NCBI RefSeq assembly: GCF_037975235.1
Contig: NZ_CP150241.1
Location: 434,001-498,000, forward strand
Length of the DNA stretch: 64,000 nucleotides
Source of the DNA: Paenibacillus sp. FSL R5-0341
Lineage (GTDB): Bacteria; Bacillota; Bacilli; Paenibacillales; Paenibacillaceae
Reading direction: 5' to 3'
Each line of letters opens with the position of its first letter. Position 1 is the stretch's first letter. The translations under genes were made by a program, and so were the position numbers. The notes beneath the pieces were generated by a model, which saw only the letters and a list, made by a program, of their open reading frames with translations, had not been told where the DNA came from and searched no databases. Shown here piece by piece: positions 45,002 through 54,217 of this stretch.

Positions 45002-47251
45002 TTGAAAACGAGTAAAAAAGTATTATCGAGCCTGACTGCCGCTTTGGTTGCATTAAACGTGCTTGCGGTATTTCCGGTACCTGTGTCGGCTGCGGATGCT
45101 GCCAAAGTGAAACTGCGGATCATGGAAACCACAGATATTCATACCAATCTGGTTAACTATGATTATTATTCCGACAAAGAGACAGACCAATATGGACTCG
45201 CCAAAACAGCAACACTGATTAAGAAAGCCCGTGACGAAGCGAAAAACAGCCTGCTGTTTGATAACGGGGATCTGATTCAGGGAAATCCGCTAGGAGACTA
45301 CGCTGCCAAAATTGATCCACTGAAAAAGGGTGAGACTCACCCTGTATATAAAGCGATGAATCTGCTCGATTATGATGCAGGGAACATTGGTAACCATGAG
45401 TTCAACTATGGTCTGGATTTCCTGGACATGACGCTGGAGGGAGCAAACTTCCCTTACATTAATGCCAATGTCTATGTAGACGATGGTGATGATGATGAGA
45501 CAAATGACAAAAATTATTTCACACCGTATGAGATTTTGGATAAGAAAGTGACGGACGAAACGGGTAAGGAACACACGATCAAAGTGGGTGTAATCGGATT
45601 CGTGCCACCACAAATCATGCAGTGGGACAGCGCTAACCTTGAAGGCAAAGTAATCGCCAAAGATATTATCGCTACTGCGAAAAAATTCATTCCTGAGATG
45701 AAAGCAAAAGGTGCCGACATTATTGTAGCTATTCCTCACTCCGGATTTGAGGAAATTCCTCAAACGGATCTGATGGAAAACTCCGTATTGTATCTGAGCC
45801 AAGTTGAAGGCATTAATGCCATTTTGTTTGGACATGCCCACAAAGTATTCCCAAGTGCTGATTTTGCCGGCAAAAAAGGGGTAGACCTGGAAAAGGGCAC
45901 CATTAACGGCGTTCCTGCTGTAGAGCCAGGATTCTGGGGGGATCACCTGGGGATTATTGATCTGGATCTAGAACAAGTGGACGGCAAATGGAAAGTGGTG
46001 GATTCCAAAACGGAAGCACGCCCAATCTATGACACAGCCAACAAAAAACTATTGGTAGAAGCGGATCAGGACATCATTGATGCGGTTCACGAAGAGCATG
46101 AAGGCACATTGGAGTATGTTCGTGGTCCGGTGGGCGAAACGACTGCACCAATCAACAGCTTCTTCGCTCTGGTTCAGGATGATCCATCCATTCAAATCGT
46201 AACGAATGCACAGAAGTGGTATGTTGAAAAACATATGCAAGGTACGGAATATGAGAAAATTCCTGTATTGTCCGCAGGTGCTCCATTCAAAGCCGGTGGA
46301 CGTTCAGGTGCTTCGTATTACACGAATATTCCTACTGGCACCATTGCCATCAAAAACGTTGCTGACTTGTACGTGTATCCAAATACGGTACATGCTGTAA
46401 TGGTTAACGGTGCAGAATTGAAAGAATGGCTGGAATGGTCCGCAGGCCAATTCAACCAGATCGACCCGGCCAAAGGTGGACAACAACAACTGATCAACAA
46501 TGACTTCCCGACGTACAACTTCGACGTTATTGATGGCGTAACGTATCAGATTGATGTAACCCAACCAGCCAAATACGATAGCAAAGCTACGATAGTTAAT
46601 GCATCTGCAAGCCGGATCAAAGATCTGAGCTTTAACGGTAAACCGATTGACCCAGCACAAAAATTCATTGTAGCGACGAATAACTACCGTGCTTCTTCAT
46701 CCAAACTGGCTAACCCGGACGGCAAACGAATCGTTCTGGCTGCACCAGATGAGAACCGTCAAGTGATCATCGACTACATTCGTGAAAATAAAACGATTAA
46801 TCCAGCAGCGGACGGCAACTGGTCCCTGGCACCAATCAAACCATCTGCTGGTGTAACTACAGCAGCGCTGAATGATCTTGAAGTGGTATTTGCTTCTTCC
46901 CCGGATGCGAAAGATCTGGTTGAAGCGAATCCGGCAATGTCATTCATTGGTACGAACAAAGAAGGTTTTGCAGAGTATGGCTTGAAACTGACAGGTGAAG
47001 CAACGACAACACCTGAAACAGGTGTGGAGCCAGCTCCGACGCCTAAACCAACTCCAACGCCGACACCTAAGCCACAACCTGAGAAGCCGGCAACCAACAA
47101 CAAAGTTGTATATGTGGTGAAAAAAGGGGATAACCTGTACCGCATTGGTTTGAAATATGGTGTGGACTGGCGCAAGCTTGCGACAGCTAACAAAATCTCA
47201 AATGTGCATAACCTGAAAGTTGGACAGAAAATCGTGATTCCCGCTTCATAA
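45002..47251 (+). CDS. Secreted 5'-nucleotidase/2',3'-cyclic phosphodiesterase with LysM
   Basis: A 749-residue extracellular enzyme. Signal peptide to about residue 31; metallophosphatase domain with METTDIHTN, FDNGDLIQGNP, GNHEFNYG and FGHAHKVF; then a 5_nucleotid_C domain (NNYRASSSKLAN-like). A Pro/Thr-rich linker (PKPTPTPTPKP) connects to one C-terminal LysM domain (YVVKKGDNLYRIGLKYGV). The enzyme would be held in the cell wall and release nucleosides from nucleotides, which the nucleoside transporter near 10 kb could take up. The start is TTG 45002 after GGGAGGGG. Confidence 0.93.
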   Translation: MKTSKKVLSSLTAALVALNVLAVFPVPVSAADAAKVKLRIMETTDIHTNLVNYDYYSDKETDQYGLAKTATLIKKARDEAKNSLLFDNGDLIQGNPLGDYAAKIDPLKKGETHPVYKAMNLLDYDAGNIGNHEFNYGLDFLDMTLEGANFPYINANVYVDDGDDDETNDKNYFTPYEILDKKVTDETGKEHTIKVGVIGFVPPQIMQWDSANLEGKVIAKDIIATAKKFIPEMKAKGADIIVAIPHSGFEEIPQTDLMENSVLYLSQVEGINAILFGHAHKVFPSADFAGKKGVDLEKGTINGVPAVEPGFWGDHLGIIDLDLEQVDGKWKVVDSKTEARPIYDTANKKLLVEADQDIIDAVHEEHEGTLEYVRGPVGETTAPINSFFALVQDDPSIQIVTNAQKWYVEKHMQGTEYEKIPVLSAGAPFKAGGRSGASYYTNIPTGTIAIKNVADLYVYPNTVHAVMVNGAELKEWLEWSAGQFNQIDPAKGGQQQLINNDFPTYNFDVIDGVTYQIDVTQPAKYDSKATIVNASASRIKDLSFNGKPIDPAQKFIVATNNYRASSSKLANPDGKRIVLAAPDENRQVIIDYIRENKTINPAADGNWSLAPIKPSAGVTTAALNDLEVVFASSPDAKDLVEANPAMSFIGTNKEGFAEYGLKLTGEATTTPETGVEPAPTPKPTPTPTPKPQPEKPATNNKVVYVVKKGDNLYRIGLKYGVDWRKLATANKISNVHNLKVGQKIVIPAS

Positions 47252-47272
47252 GTTTAATAAGCGGTGAGGAGG

Positions 47273-47307
47273 AGACCGACAGTCATCAGACTGTCGGTCT
47301 TTTTTTC
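47273..47307 (+). terminator. Rho-independent terminator
   Basis: AGACCGACAGTC / GACTGTCGGTCT with an ATCA loop, followed by TTTTTTT. Confidence 0.9.
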
Positions 47308-47466
47308 TGCAATTTTGAATATATTTGTTTCAATAACCGTCATATAGGAAGTCATCAAAACAGTAGAGATTAATTTCAAGACCCATGATATAATATTTAC
47401 AAACTTTGGGTATATACAAGTGAACATTAATGGACATGGAATCATAAATTGGCAAGGGGGTCCTAC

Positions 47467-48504
47467 ATGAATTGCAGTGGCTGCAGTCCAATCTATCCTA
47501 TAGAGGGTCAAGGTACCTTATACCTGCGTCCCATTTCCCCCGCTTTGCTGGAAGCGCTGCAAACGCCGGGAAGACATATCGAGACGTCGGATGATATGAT
47601 GTGGATGCATTTTACGAATCTTGAGGCGGTTCAGAGCTTAATAGAAGAAATCGGCGAAATTGATCCCACTTTACGTGATTCCCTAACCGTTCAGATTACA
47701 CCTTTATATGAACAGGCTAATGAAGAAGACTGGATCAGTCTATACATGCAGGAGTCCCGTTTCAAGCATGCGGAACTCGTTTCCATTATTTTGGAGCATC
47801 AATTCAGCAGTCATATGCAGCCCATCGTTGATGCATCGGAGCAGATAATCGGATATGAGTTTTTGCTTCGTCCTGCTGAGAATGGAAAACCCTTCAGTTC
47901 CTATGAATTATTTGAAGTTGCGCGCGAGACCGGATTACACTCTTTTCTGGATCGAACGGCGCGTATTATCGCCATTGAGACCAGCGCCCTTTTTCTGCCG
48001 CATGGTGTCAAACGCTTCGTGAATTTCCTGCCTTCCTCCATATATAATCCCGAATATTGTCTGACACATACGTTTGATGCGATTGAACGTCTTGCCCTTG
48101 ACCCTAAAGATTTTGTGTTTGAAGTCGTGGAAACAGAGCAGATTCAGCATATGTCCATCTTGCAGCACATCTTTGAGGTGTATCGTTCACGCGGAATGTC
48201 GGTTGCGTTGGATGATGTGGGTGCCGGATATTCGACAATAGAGTTGATGAATCGGTTAGAACCGGATTTTGTCAAAATAGATCGAAGTCTTATTGATCGT
48301 TGTGATCAGGATTCGACCAAACAAGAGAAGATTCTTGATATTGTTGAGATGTCGAGTCGATTTGGGGGTCAAGTCCTTGCCGAGGGGATCGAACGAATGG
48401 AGGAGTTTGAATTCTGTCGTTCCATCGGGATTGAGCTTGCCCAAGGTTACTTTTTTGGTAAACCCGCGGCACACCCTCTAGACGGTCCATGTTCCAACAC
48501 TTGA
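47467..48504 (+). CDS. EAL-domain c-di-GMP phosphodiesterase
   Basis: A 345-residue cytosolic protein. Residues 1-100 form an unrecognised N-terminal part beginning MNCSGCSPIYP (two Cys close together). The EAL domain follows with the signature as YEFLLR, plus NFLPSSI, EVVETE, LDDVGAGYS, VKIDRS, LAEGIER and QGYFF. All metal- and substrate-binding positions I can identify are kept, so it is probably active. AAGGGGG precedes ATG 47467; the frame opens at 47449. With the GGDEF/HD-GYP protein, it is the second c-di-GMP enzyme here. Confidence 0.88.
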   Translation: MNCSGCSPIYPIEGQGTLYLRPISPALLEALQTPGRHIETSDDMMWMHFTNLEAVQSLIEEIGEIDPTLRDSLTVQITPLYEQANEEDWISLYMQESRFKHAELVSIILEHQFSSHMQPIVDASEQIIGYEFLLRPAENGKPFSSYELFEVARETGLHSFLDRTARIIAIETSALFLPHGVKRFVNFLPSSIYNPEYCLTHTFDAIERLALDPKDFVFEVVETEQIQHMSILQHIFEVYRSRGMSVALDDVGAGYSTIELMNRLEPDFVKIDRSLIDRCDQDSTKQEKILDIVEMSSRFGGQVLAEGIERMEEFEFCRSIGIELAQGYFFGKPAAHPLDGPCSNT

Positions 48505-48699
48505 CCTAAATTCATGAAAAATTTAGTACCTCGTACTTTGTACAAGTCACTTCTGCTCAGAGGTGGCTTGTTTGACGTACCTGCACATTTTTCTCTCAAA
48601 TAAATACCCTCATTCAGCCGATATATAAGATAAGCCTTGTAGATTGATCCATACATACAAAGAAAGAGGGCATTTTTAAATTAAGAGGGGGAGAAAGAA

Positions 48700-50796
48700 A
48701 TGAGTGGAGATCAAAATAATAAACCAATGAAAGCAACAAAACCCGCTAAGCCAAAACAAAATAAAAATAAAAAGAAGAATAAAAAGAAAGGTTTTGTCTG
48801 GAATATAAGGAACAAATTATTAGTCTCCTTCCTGGCAGTTCTGCTTCTGCCAAGTCTGGCAGTCGGCTTGATCACACTTAAGATGGCTGAAAACGGCGTA
48901 CAAGGACAATTGGTGGATAGTGCCCTGCAAAGTGTGAGCACTGCCAATACCATTGTAGAAAGCCAAGTGAATTACAAGATTCATGACATTAATTATTTTG
49001 CGGATTCTCTTGATCCGAACCTGATTAAAGGGGAGAACGATAGTACTGAGCTTCAGGTGAAGCTGGAGCAATATCTGGGCTTGCATCCCGATGCCTTAAA
49101 TATTTTTGTAGGAACGACAGAGGGGGTCATGGTTCGAGGTAAACCAACAGCGAGCAGCACGCGGGGAGATGCATATGATCCACGGGAGCGGGAGTGGTAC
49201 AAGCTTGCGATAGAGAAGCCGGGTACGACTGTGGTGTCACCTGTATCCATCAATACGGATGGCGTTGCCGTTGTGTTTATTTCCAAAACATTAAAGGATC
49301 AATCCGGTGTAATCGGTTTGTCTCTGGACCTGACAGACCTGCAAGAACAGGCATCCATTAAGGTGGGCAAAGAGGGCTACGTCATCATTATGGATGCGAA
49401 CAAAAATTATGTCGTTTCTCCAGTAGTTGATGCAGGTACACAGGAAACGAGCGGTTTGCTGGATGAAATGTATGAGAGTCAAGAAGGTCAATTCGATTAC
49501 GTATTCAACGATCAGCCGAAAATGATGATCTTTGCGACAAATGAAGCAACGGGCTGGAAAATTGCCGGCACGATGTTCAAGAGTGAAATAACCAATGCGA
49601 GCAAGGACATTCGCATGATTACATTTATAGTGATTCTTGCGGCCACGTTCCTTACGCTCATCTTTATTATCTGGTTTACACGCTCCATGCTGCGTCCGAT
49701 CAAACGACTGCAGGAATCTGCGAGAGCTGTAAGTAAAGGTGACCTGACTGTGAAAATGGAAACAGGGCGTAAAGATGAAGTCGGTGATCTGGCGAAGTAT
49801 TTCGAGCGTATGGTGGATAATCTGCGAATGATGATTCTGGGTGTACAGGAAACGACAGAGCAGGTATCCGCTTCTTCTCAAGAATTGTCTGCCAGTGCAG
49901 AACAAACCACCAAAGCAATTGAACATTCAACACTAGCCATTCAAGAACTGGCTGAAGGTGCAGAGCAACAAGTGAACAGTGTGAAAGACGGATCTGGACA
50001 GATGAGCCGAATGGCAGAAGATGTTCGAATGATGTCGGAGCGTGTGCAATCGATCACGGCAAATATGCGGAATACATCTGGTGCGGCTTCTTCGGGTAAT
50101 GAGGCAGCAGGACAGGCGGTAGAGCAGATGAACAGCATCCAGGAGACGGTGGAGCAGCTGGGAACGGTAGTTCAGTCACTGAATGCCCGTTCGGTAGAGA
50201 TTGGCAGCATGGTTGATGTCATTGCTTCCATCTCCAAACAAACGAACTTGCTCGCATTGAATGCTTCCATTGAAGCGGCAAGAGCGGGTGATGCGGGTCG
50301 TGGGTTTGCCGTCGTAGCGGGAGAAGTACGTAAACTGGCAGAGGAATCCGGTAGCTCGGCAGCGCAGATCGGTGAGGTGGTTCACAATATCCGTCATGAT
50401 ATGGATGCCGCTCTAATCGCCATGAATGCCGCTCAGACTCGGGTGGGAGAAGGAATTCAGGCCGTGAATACGTCCGGACAATCGTTTGCCCAGATACGGG
50501 AGGCGGTGGAAGATGCCGTTCATACATTGGATGACTTGTCCGAAACAACAAAGCAACTAGAGAAGGGTGCATCCCACGTTGCCAAGGCGATGAGCGATAT
50601 TTCGAATGTGACCCAGGAATCGGCTGCAAATACAGAATCCGTGTCTGCATCTTCGCAAGAGCAATTGGCGTCGGTAGAGGAGATTGCATCATCCTCGGCA
50701 CATCTGAATAGCATGGCAGAACAATTACAAGGACTGCTCGGCATGTTCAAGATGGTGGAGGATACACCGAAGGATAAGGGTAACGATAAATCCTAA
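48700..50796 (+). CDS. Methyl-accepting chemotaxis protein
   Basis: A 698-residue membrane chemoreceptor. The first 30 residues are very Lys/Asn-rich ([15 protein letters not shown]), then come a membrane helix, a double-Cache sensor domain (about residues 60-300), a second helix, HAMP ([20 protein letters not shown]) and a long signalling domain. The hairpin tip reads [28 protein letters not shown] in part. It senses an external small molecule and signals to CheA/CheW, which are not in this window. GGGGGAGAAAG is the RBS. Confidence 0.93.
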   Translation: MSGDQNNKPMKATKPAKPKQNKNKKKNKKKGFVWNIRNKLLVSFLAVLLLPSLAVGLITLKMAENGVQGQLVDSALQSVSTANTIVESQVNYKIHDINYFADSLDPNLIKGENDSTELQVKLEQYLGLHPDALNIFVGTTEGVMVRGKPTASSTRGDAYDPREREWYKLAIEKPGTTVVSPVSINTDGVAVVFISKTLKDQSGVIGLSLDLTDLQEQASIKVGKEGYVIIMDANKNYVVSPVVDAGTQETSGLLDEMYESQEGQFDYVFNDQPKMMIFATNEATGWKIAGTMFKSEITNASKDIRMITFIVILAATFLTLIFIIWFTRSMLRPIKRLQESARAVSKGDLTVKMETGRKDEVGDLAKYFERMVDNLRMMILGVQETTEQVSASSQELSASAEQTTKAIEHSTLAIQELAEGAEQQVNSVKDGSGQMSRMAEDVRMMSERVQSITANMRNTSGAASSGNEAAGQAVEQMNSIQETVEQLGTVVQSLNARSVEIGSMVDVIASISKQTNLLALNASIEAARAGDAGRGFAVVAGEVRKLAEESGSSAAQIGEVVHNIRHDMDAALIAMNAAQTRVGEGIQAVNTSGQSFAQIREAVEDAVHTLDDLSETTKQLEKGASHVAKAMSDISNVTQESAANTESVSASSQEQLASVEEIASSSAHLNSMAEQLQGLLGMFKMVEDTPKDKGNDKS

Positions 50797-50817
50797 CGTC
50801 GGGACAGCGAAACCGAC

Positions 50818-51006
50818 TATATAAATTGAACTAAACGTTTACACGAACGGAGAGGACAGAAAGAACCTGAAGAAGCGGAGCGTTCGCCTTTATCACCGAA
50901 TTTACCCCTTATATAAGGAATCAAAAAAATCTGGGGATAACAGCGATCGGAAGGTTGTTCTGTCATCGGAGTGTCCAGTGTAAATATTTTTAGTTCAACT
51001 TATATA
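50818..51006 (+). repeat. Family 1 repeat, copy 7 (intermediate type)
   Basis: Best-preserved ends: TATATAAATTGAACT on the left and AGTTCAACTTATATA on the right, 14 of 15 complementary. Internal arms GGACAGAAAGAACC and GGTTGTTCTGTC, and the AATTTACCCC / AATCTGGGGAT stem are present. It lacks the AGCTTTC hairpin, like type B, but keeps type A outer arms. It lies between the chemoreceptor and ArsB-type genes, in sense orientation. Confidence 0.85.
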
Positions 51007-51156
51007 GATATACAAGAAAATAAAGATAGACATTGCTCCTGCGGCCCTGTATAAATATATCGTCTGGTTCTTCCGCGCATCATGCGGTGTAATCTTACAA
51101 TATAATGATGGAATGAACGATAGATTATATCGAGACAGGGTACAGCAGGAGGCTCT

Positions 51157-52449
51157 ATGGTATACGTAGCAATATTGATTTTTGCAGTAACAATCACCTT
51201 GGTGATTTGGCAACCTCGTGGATTGGGTATCGGCTGGACTGCCTCGGGTGGGGCATTGCTTGCCCTGCTGTGTGGAGTCGTCAGCTTGAACGACGCATCG
51301 GATGTGGCATCCATTGTATGGAATGCAACGCTGGCTTTTGTCGGTATTATTATGATTTCTCTCATTCTCGACGAGACGGGTTTCTTCGAATGGGCTGCCC
51401 TTCACATGGCAAGGCTCGCTGGAGGAGATGGTCGCAGACTGTTCTTCTACTCCATTTTATTGGGGGCCGCAGTATCTGCTCTGTTCGCGAATGACGGTGC
51501 GGCACTCATTCTGACGCCAATTGTACTGGCAATGGTACGTGCATTGAAGTTCGATGAGCGGATGGTGCTGGCTTTTGTAATGGCGAGTGGATTTATCGCG
51601 GATACCACATCGTTGCCGCTCGTCGTCAGCAATCTGGTTAACATTGTGTCCGCTGATTTCTTTGGTATTACATTTGTGGAATATGCGGTGCGCATGGTTG
51701 TACCGAATCTGTTCTCGATCGTAGCGAGTACGGGCATGCTGTTCTTGTTCTATCGCAAAAGCATACCCCGTCGCTACGACATCTCCGCGGCACGCGACCC
51801 GAAGGAAGCGATACGTGATCCCCGGATGTTTCGAATCGCCTGGTTCATGCTTGGGCTGTTATTGGTGGCCTACGCATCGAGTGAGTTTCTGCCGATTCCC
51901 GTGTCGGTTATCGTTGGCTCCGTTGCATTGCTGTTCGCTTTACTGGCACGTAAGAGCGAGGCTGTTGATCTGAAACGGGTAATTAAGGAAGCACCATGGT
52001 CGATTGTGGTATTCTCGGTGGGCATGTACATCGTTGTATATGGACTGCGTAATGCAGGGTTAACCGATCATCTGAGCCGCTGGCTGGATGCCATAGCAGA
52101 GCATGGTCTGCTGGCTGCTTCGCTCGGGATGGGCATCATAGCGGCCGTATTATCATCCGTCATGAATAACCTGCCGACCGTGTTGATTAACCTGCTAGCC
52201 ATCCAGGGTGCTCATACGGAGGGGATCGTTCAAGAGGCTTTGATCTATGCCAATGTCATCGGTTCCGATCTGGGTCCCAAAATGACCCCGATTGGATCAC
52301 TTGCCACATTGCTGTGGCTGCACGTGTTGTCTCGCAAAGGTGTGAAGATTACATGGGGTTATTATTTCAAAGCAGGTATCATCCTGACGATCCCAACATT
52401 GTTAATTACCCTAGCTGGATTGGCATTGTGGTTATGGATCCTGGGTTAG
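51157..52449 (+). CDS. ArsB/NhaD-superfamily transporter (arsenical pump type)
   Basis: A 430-residue permease with eleven or twelve helices of the ion transporter superfamily. The block [24 protein letters not shown] and the second-half [12 protein letters not shown] with [27 protein letters not shown] are hallmarks of ArsB. It would extrude arsenite or antimonite. No arsR, arsC or arsA gene is adjacent, which is unusual. AGGAGG precedes ATG 51157. Confidence 0.9.
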   Translation: MVYVAILIFAVTITLVIWQPRGLGIGWTASGGALLALLCGVVSLNDASDVASIVWNATLAFVGIIMISLILDETGFFEWAALHMARLAGGDGRRLFFYSILLGAAVSALFANDGAALILTPIVLAMVRALKFDERMVLAFVMASGFIADTTSLPLVVSNLVNIVSADFFGITFVEYAVRMVVPNLFSIVASTGMLFLFYRKSIPRRYDISAARDPKEAIRDPRMFRIAWFMLGLLLVAYASSEFLPIPVSVIVGSVALLFALLARKSEAVDLKRVIKEAPWSIVVFSVGMYIVVYGLRNAGLTDHLSRWLDAIAEHGLLAASLGMGIIAAVLSSVMNNLPTVLINLLAIQGAHTEGIVQEALIYANVIGSDLGPKMTPIGSLATLLWLHVLSRKGVKITWGYYFKAGIILTIPTLLITLAGLALWLWILG

Positions 52450-52501
52450 TAAAATTAGATTTTACATTAGGTATTAATAAGATAATCTGTTTTCATGTAA
52501 A

Positions 52502-52551
52502 AGCTGCTCTCACAGCTGGTGCTATGCACTGGCAGTGAGGCAGTTTTTTTA
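52502..52551 (+). terminator. Rho-independent terminator
   Basis: CTGCTCTCAC / GTGAGGCAG around a partly paired loop, followed by TTTTTTT, after the ArsB-type gene. A second hairpin, AAGGTCAGCC / GGCTGGCCTT, lies at 52622-52650. Confidence 0.75.
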
Positions 52552-52721
52552 TTTCCTGCTTTTGCATCTTCTATAGAAGAAATGAATTCTGTTTCTCTGT
52601 TAAGTACCTAAGCATTTACACAAGGTCAGCCTACAATAGGGCTGGCCTTCTTTGCCTGCACCCCAAGCAGAGATTGAAATGTCTGGGAGCAAGAAGCGCT
52701 GACACAGCGCAGGGAAACCGC

Positions 52722-52897
52722 GATCGTAGTGGAGGAGACGGAATCGATTCTGAAGAAGCGAAGCGTTCGCCTGAAAGCTTTCTGTAAGAAAGCTGCATCG
52801 GAAGCATAAGCTGTCTCCCAATTTCAACAATTTAAATTGTTGATAAGAGAAATTTGGAGACAACAGCGATCAGAAGAACGATCCGTAACCGAAACGG
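52722..52897 (+). repeat. Family 1 repeat, type B copy 8
   Basis: Shares GACGGAATCGATTCTG, AAGCGAAGCGTTCGCC, AAAGCTTTCTGTAAGAAAGCT and the closing GAACGATCCGTAACCG with other copies. The central hairpin has different bases but still pairs: GTCTCCCAATTTC with GAAATTTGGAGAC. It lies in the sense orientation between the ArsB-type gene and pstS. Confidence 0.8.
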
Positions 52898-53050
52898 ACA
52901 CTGTGAGTGTTGAATTTATATTTATTTTATTAATGTGTAAAATCTTCACGGAAATCTGGACACAATACGGATTGAAGCAACGTCCGTTCCCGAAGCGACC
53001 TCTTCAGCGCTAGATTAAATCCCAGATATTTCAATATGCAGCCGATATTT

Positions 53051-53089
53051 TTAACATTGCGTTTACAAAACACTGATTTTAAGATGACA
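53051..53089 (+). promoter_or_regulatory. PhoP-type (Pho) box upstream of pstS
   Basis: TTAACA (53051-53056), 5 bp, TTTACA (53062-53067), 5 bp, CTGATT, 5 bp, ATGACA (53084-53089): direct repeats with an 11-bp period, as in Bacillus PhoP boxes. The first two repeats are good, the later two weak. It supports control by phosphate starvation. Confidence 0.75.
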
Positions 53090-53175
53090 TACCGAAACTA
53101 CAATGAGTAAAGAGTTGATGGTGAACAAACAAATTCACAAAACGCCATCACTACATTGGGGGAGGAAAACAAAAC

Positions 53176-54102
53176 ATGTTTAAAAAGTTGCCGTTTATTT
53201 TGATGACCTTAACGTTCGTACTGGTGCTCGCTGCATGCGGATCGAAAAATGACGCTGGTACAGAGGGTGCCGCAAGCAATGGATCAGGAGAAGCTGCTAC
53301 TGAGCTTAGCGGTAACATTCTGGCAGTCGGATCGACAGCATTGCTACCTCTGGTAGAACAAGCTGGACAGAAATTTATGGCAGTTGATGAATATAAGAAC
53401 GTAACGGTTCAAGTTCAAGGTGGCGGTAGTGGTACTGGTTTGACACAAGTATCCGACGGACAAGCTACAATCGGTAACTCTGATGTATTTGCAGAAGAGA
53501 AGCTGGAGGACGAAGCCAAAGTAAAAGAATTGGTTGACCATCAAGTAGCGGTAGTAGCTATGGCGCCAGTTAGCAACAAAGATACAGGTGTAGAAGATTT
53601 GACGAAGCAACAACTGGTTGACATCTTTTCCGGTAAAGTAACGAACTGGAAAGATGTTGGTGGTGCGGATCAAGCAATCGTTATTGTAAACCGTCCAAGT
53701 AGTTCCGGTACTCGTGCAACTTTCGAGAAGTATGCACTTGGTGCAAAAATGGATGATATCCAAGGTTCCATTCAAGAAGATTCTTCTGGTAACGTAAGAA
53801 AATTGGTAGCTGAAACGCCAGGTGCTATTGGTTACCTCGCCCTGTCTTACTTGGATGACAGTTTGCAAGTGTTGAAATACGAAGGTGTAGAAGCAACAGT
53901 TGAGAACGTAGAAGCAGGAACTTATCCAGTATGGGCTTACGAGCACATGTACACGAAAGGTACGCCAGATGCAGCAACACAAGCATTCCTGGACTACATC
54001 TTGAGTGACGAAATTCAACAAAATGACGTGACAGAACTTGGATACATTCCAATGTCAGGTATGAAAGTAAAACGCGATGCAGCAGGTAACGTGGTTGAGT
54101 AA
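53176..54102 (+). CDS. pstS: Phosphate-binding lipoprotein PstS
   Basis: A 308-residue phosphate-binding protein. The lipobox is LVLAAC. The mature domain has AVGSTALLPLVEQAG, GGGSGTGLTQV and RPSSSGTRATFEKY, which line the phosphate site. It delivers phosphate to the PstC-PstA channel. GGGGGAGGAAAAC precedes ATG 53176, and a Pho box lies 90-125 bp upstream. A hairpin AGAGGCGG / CCGCCTCT follows at 54126-54155, before pstC. Confidence 0.95.
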   Translation: MFKKLPFILMTLTFVLVLAACGSKNDAGTEGAASNGSGEAATELSGNILAVGSTALLPLVEQAGQKFMAVDEYKNVTVQVQGGGSGTGLTQVSDGQATIGNSDVFAEEKLEDEAKVKELVDHQVAVVAMAPVSNKDTGVEDLTKQQLVDIFSGKVTNWKDVGGADQAIVIVNRPSSSGTRATFEKYALGAKMDDIQGSIQEDSSGNVRKLVAETPGAIGYLALSYLDDSLQVLKYEGVEATVENVEAGTYPVWAYEHMYTKGTPDAATQAFLDYILSDEIQQNDVTELGYIPMSGMKVKRDAAGNVVE

Positions 54103-54125
54103 TCTTTGAACTTGCGCATACAGCG

Positions 54126-54156
54126 AAAGAGGCGGACTTAGGTCCCGCCTCTTTAC
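54126..54156 (+). terminator. Intercistronic hairpin after pstS
   Basis: AAAGAGGCGGGAC-like arms: AAGAGGCGG / CCGCCTCTTT around ACTTAGGTC, in the pstS-pstC gap. It probably reduces expression downstream relative to pstS. Confidence 0.7.
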
Positions 54157-54217
54157 GCGGTTTGCTCTAAAATAATCCCATATTTTGCATTAATTCTACT
54201 ATAGAAGGATGGTTGTT

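Noticed and set aside
49512..51405. Minus-strand frames in the chemoreceptor and ArsB region
   Set aside because: They are shadows of long, well-supported plus-strand genes and have no RBS or domain.
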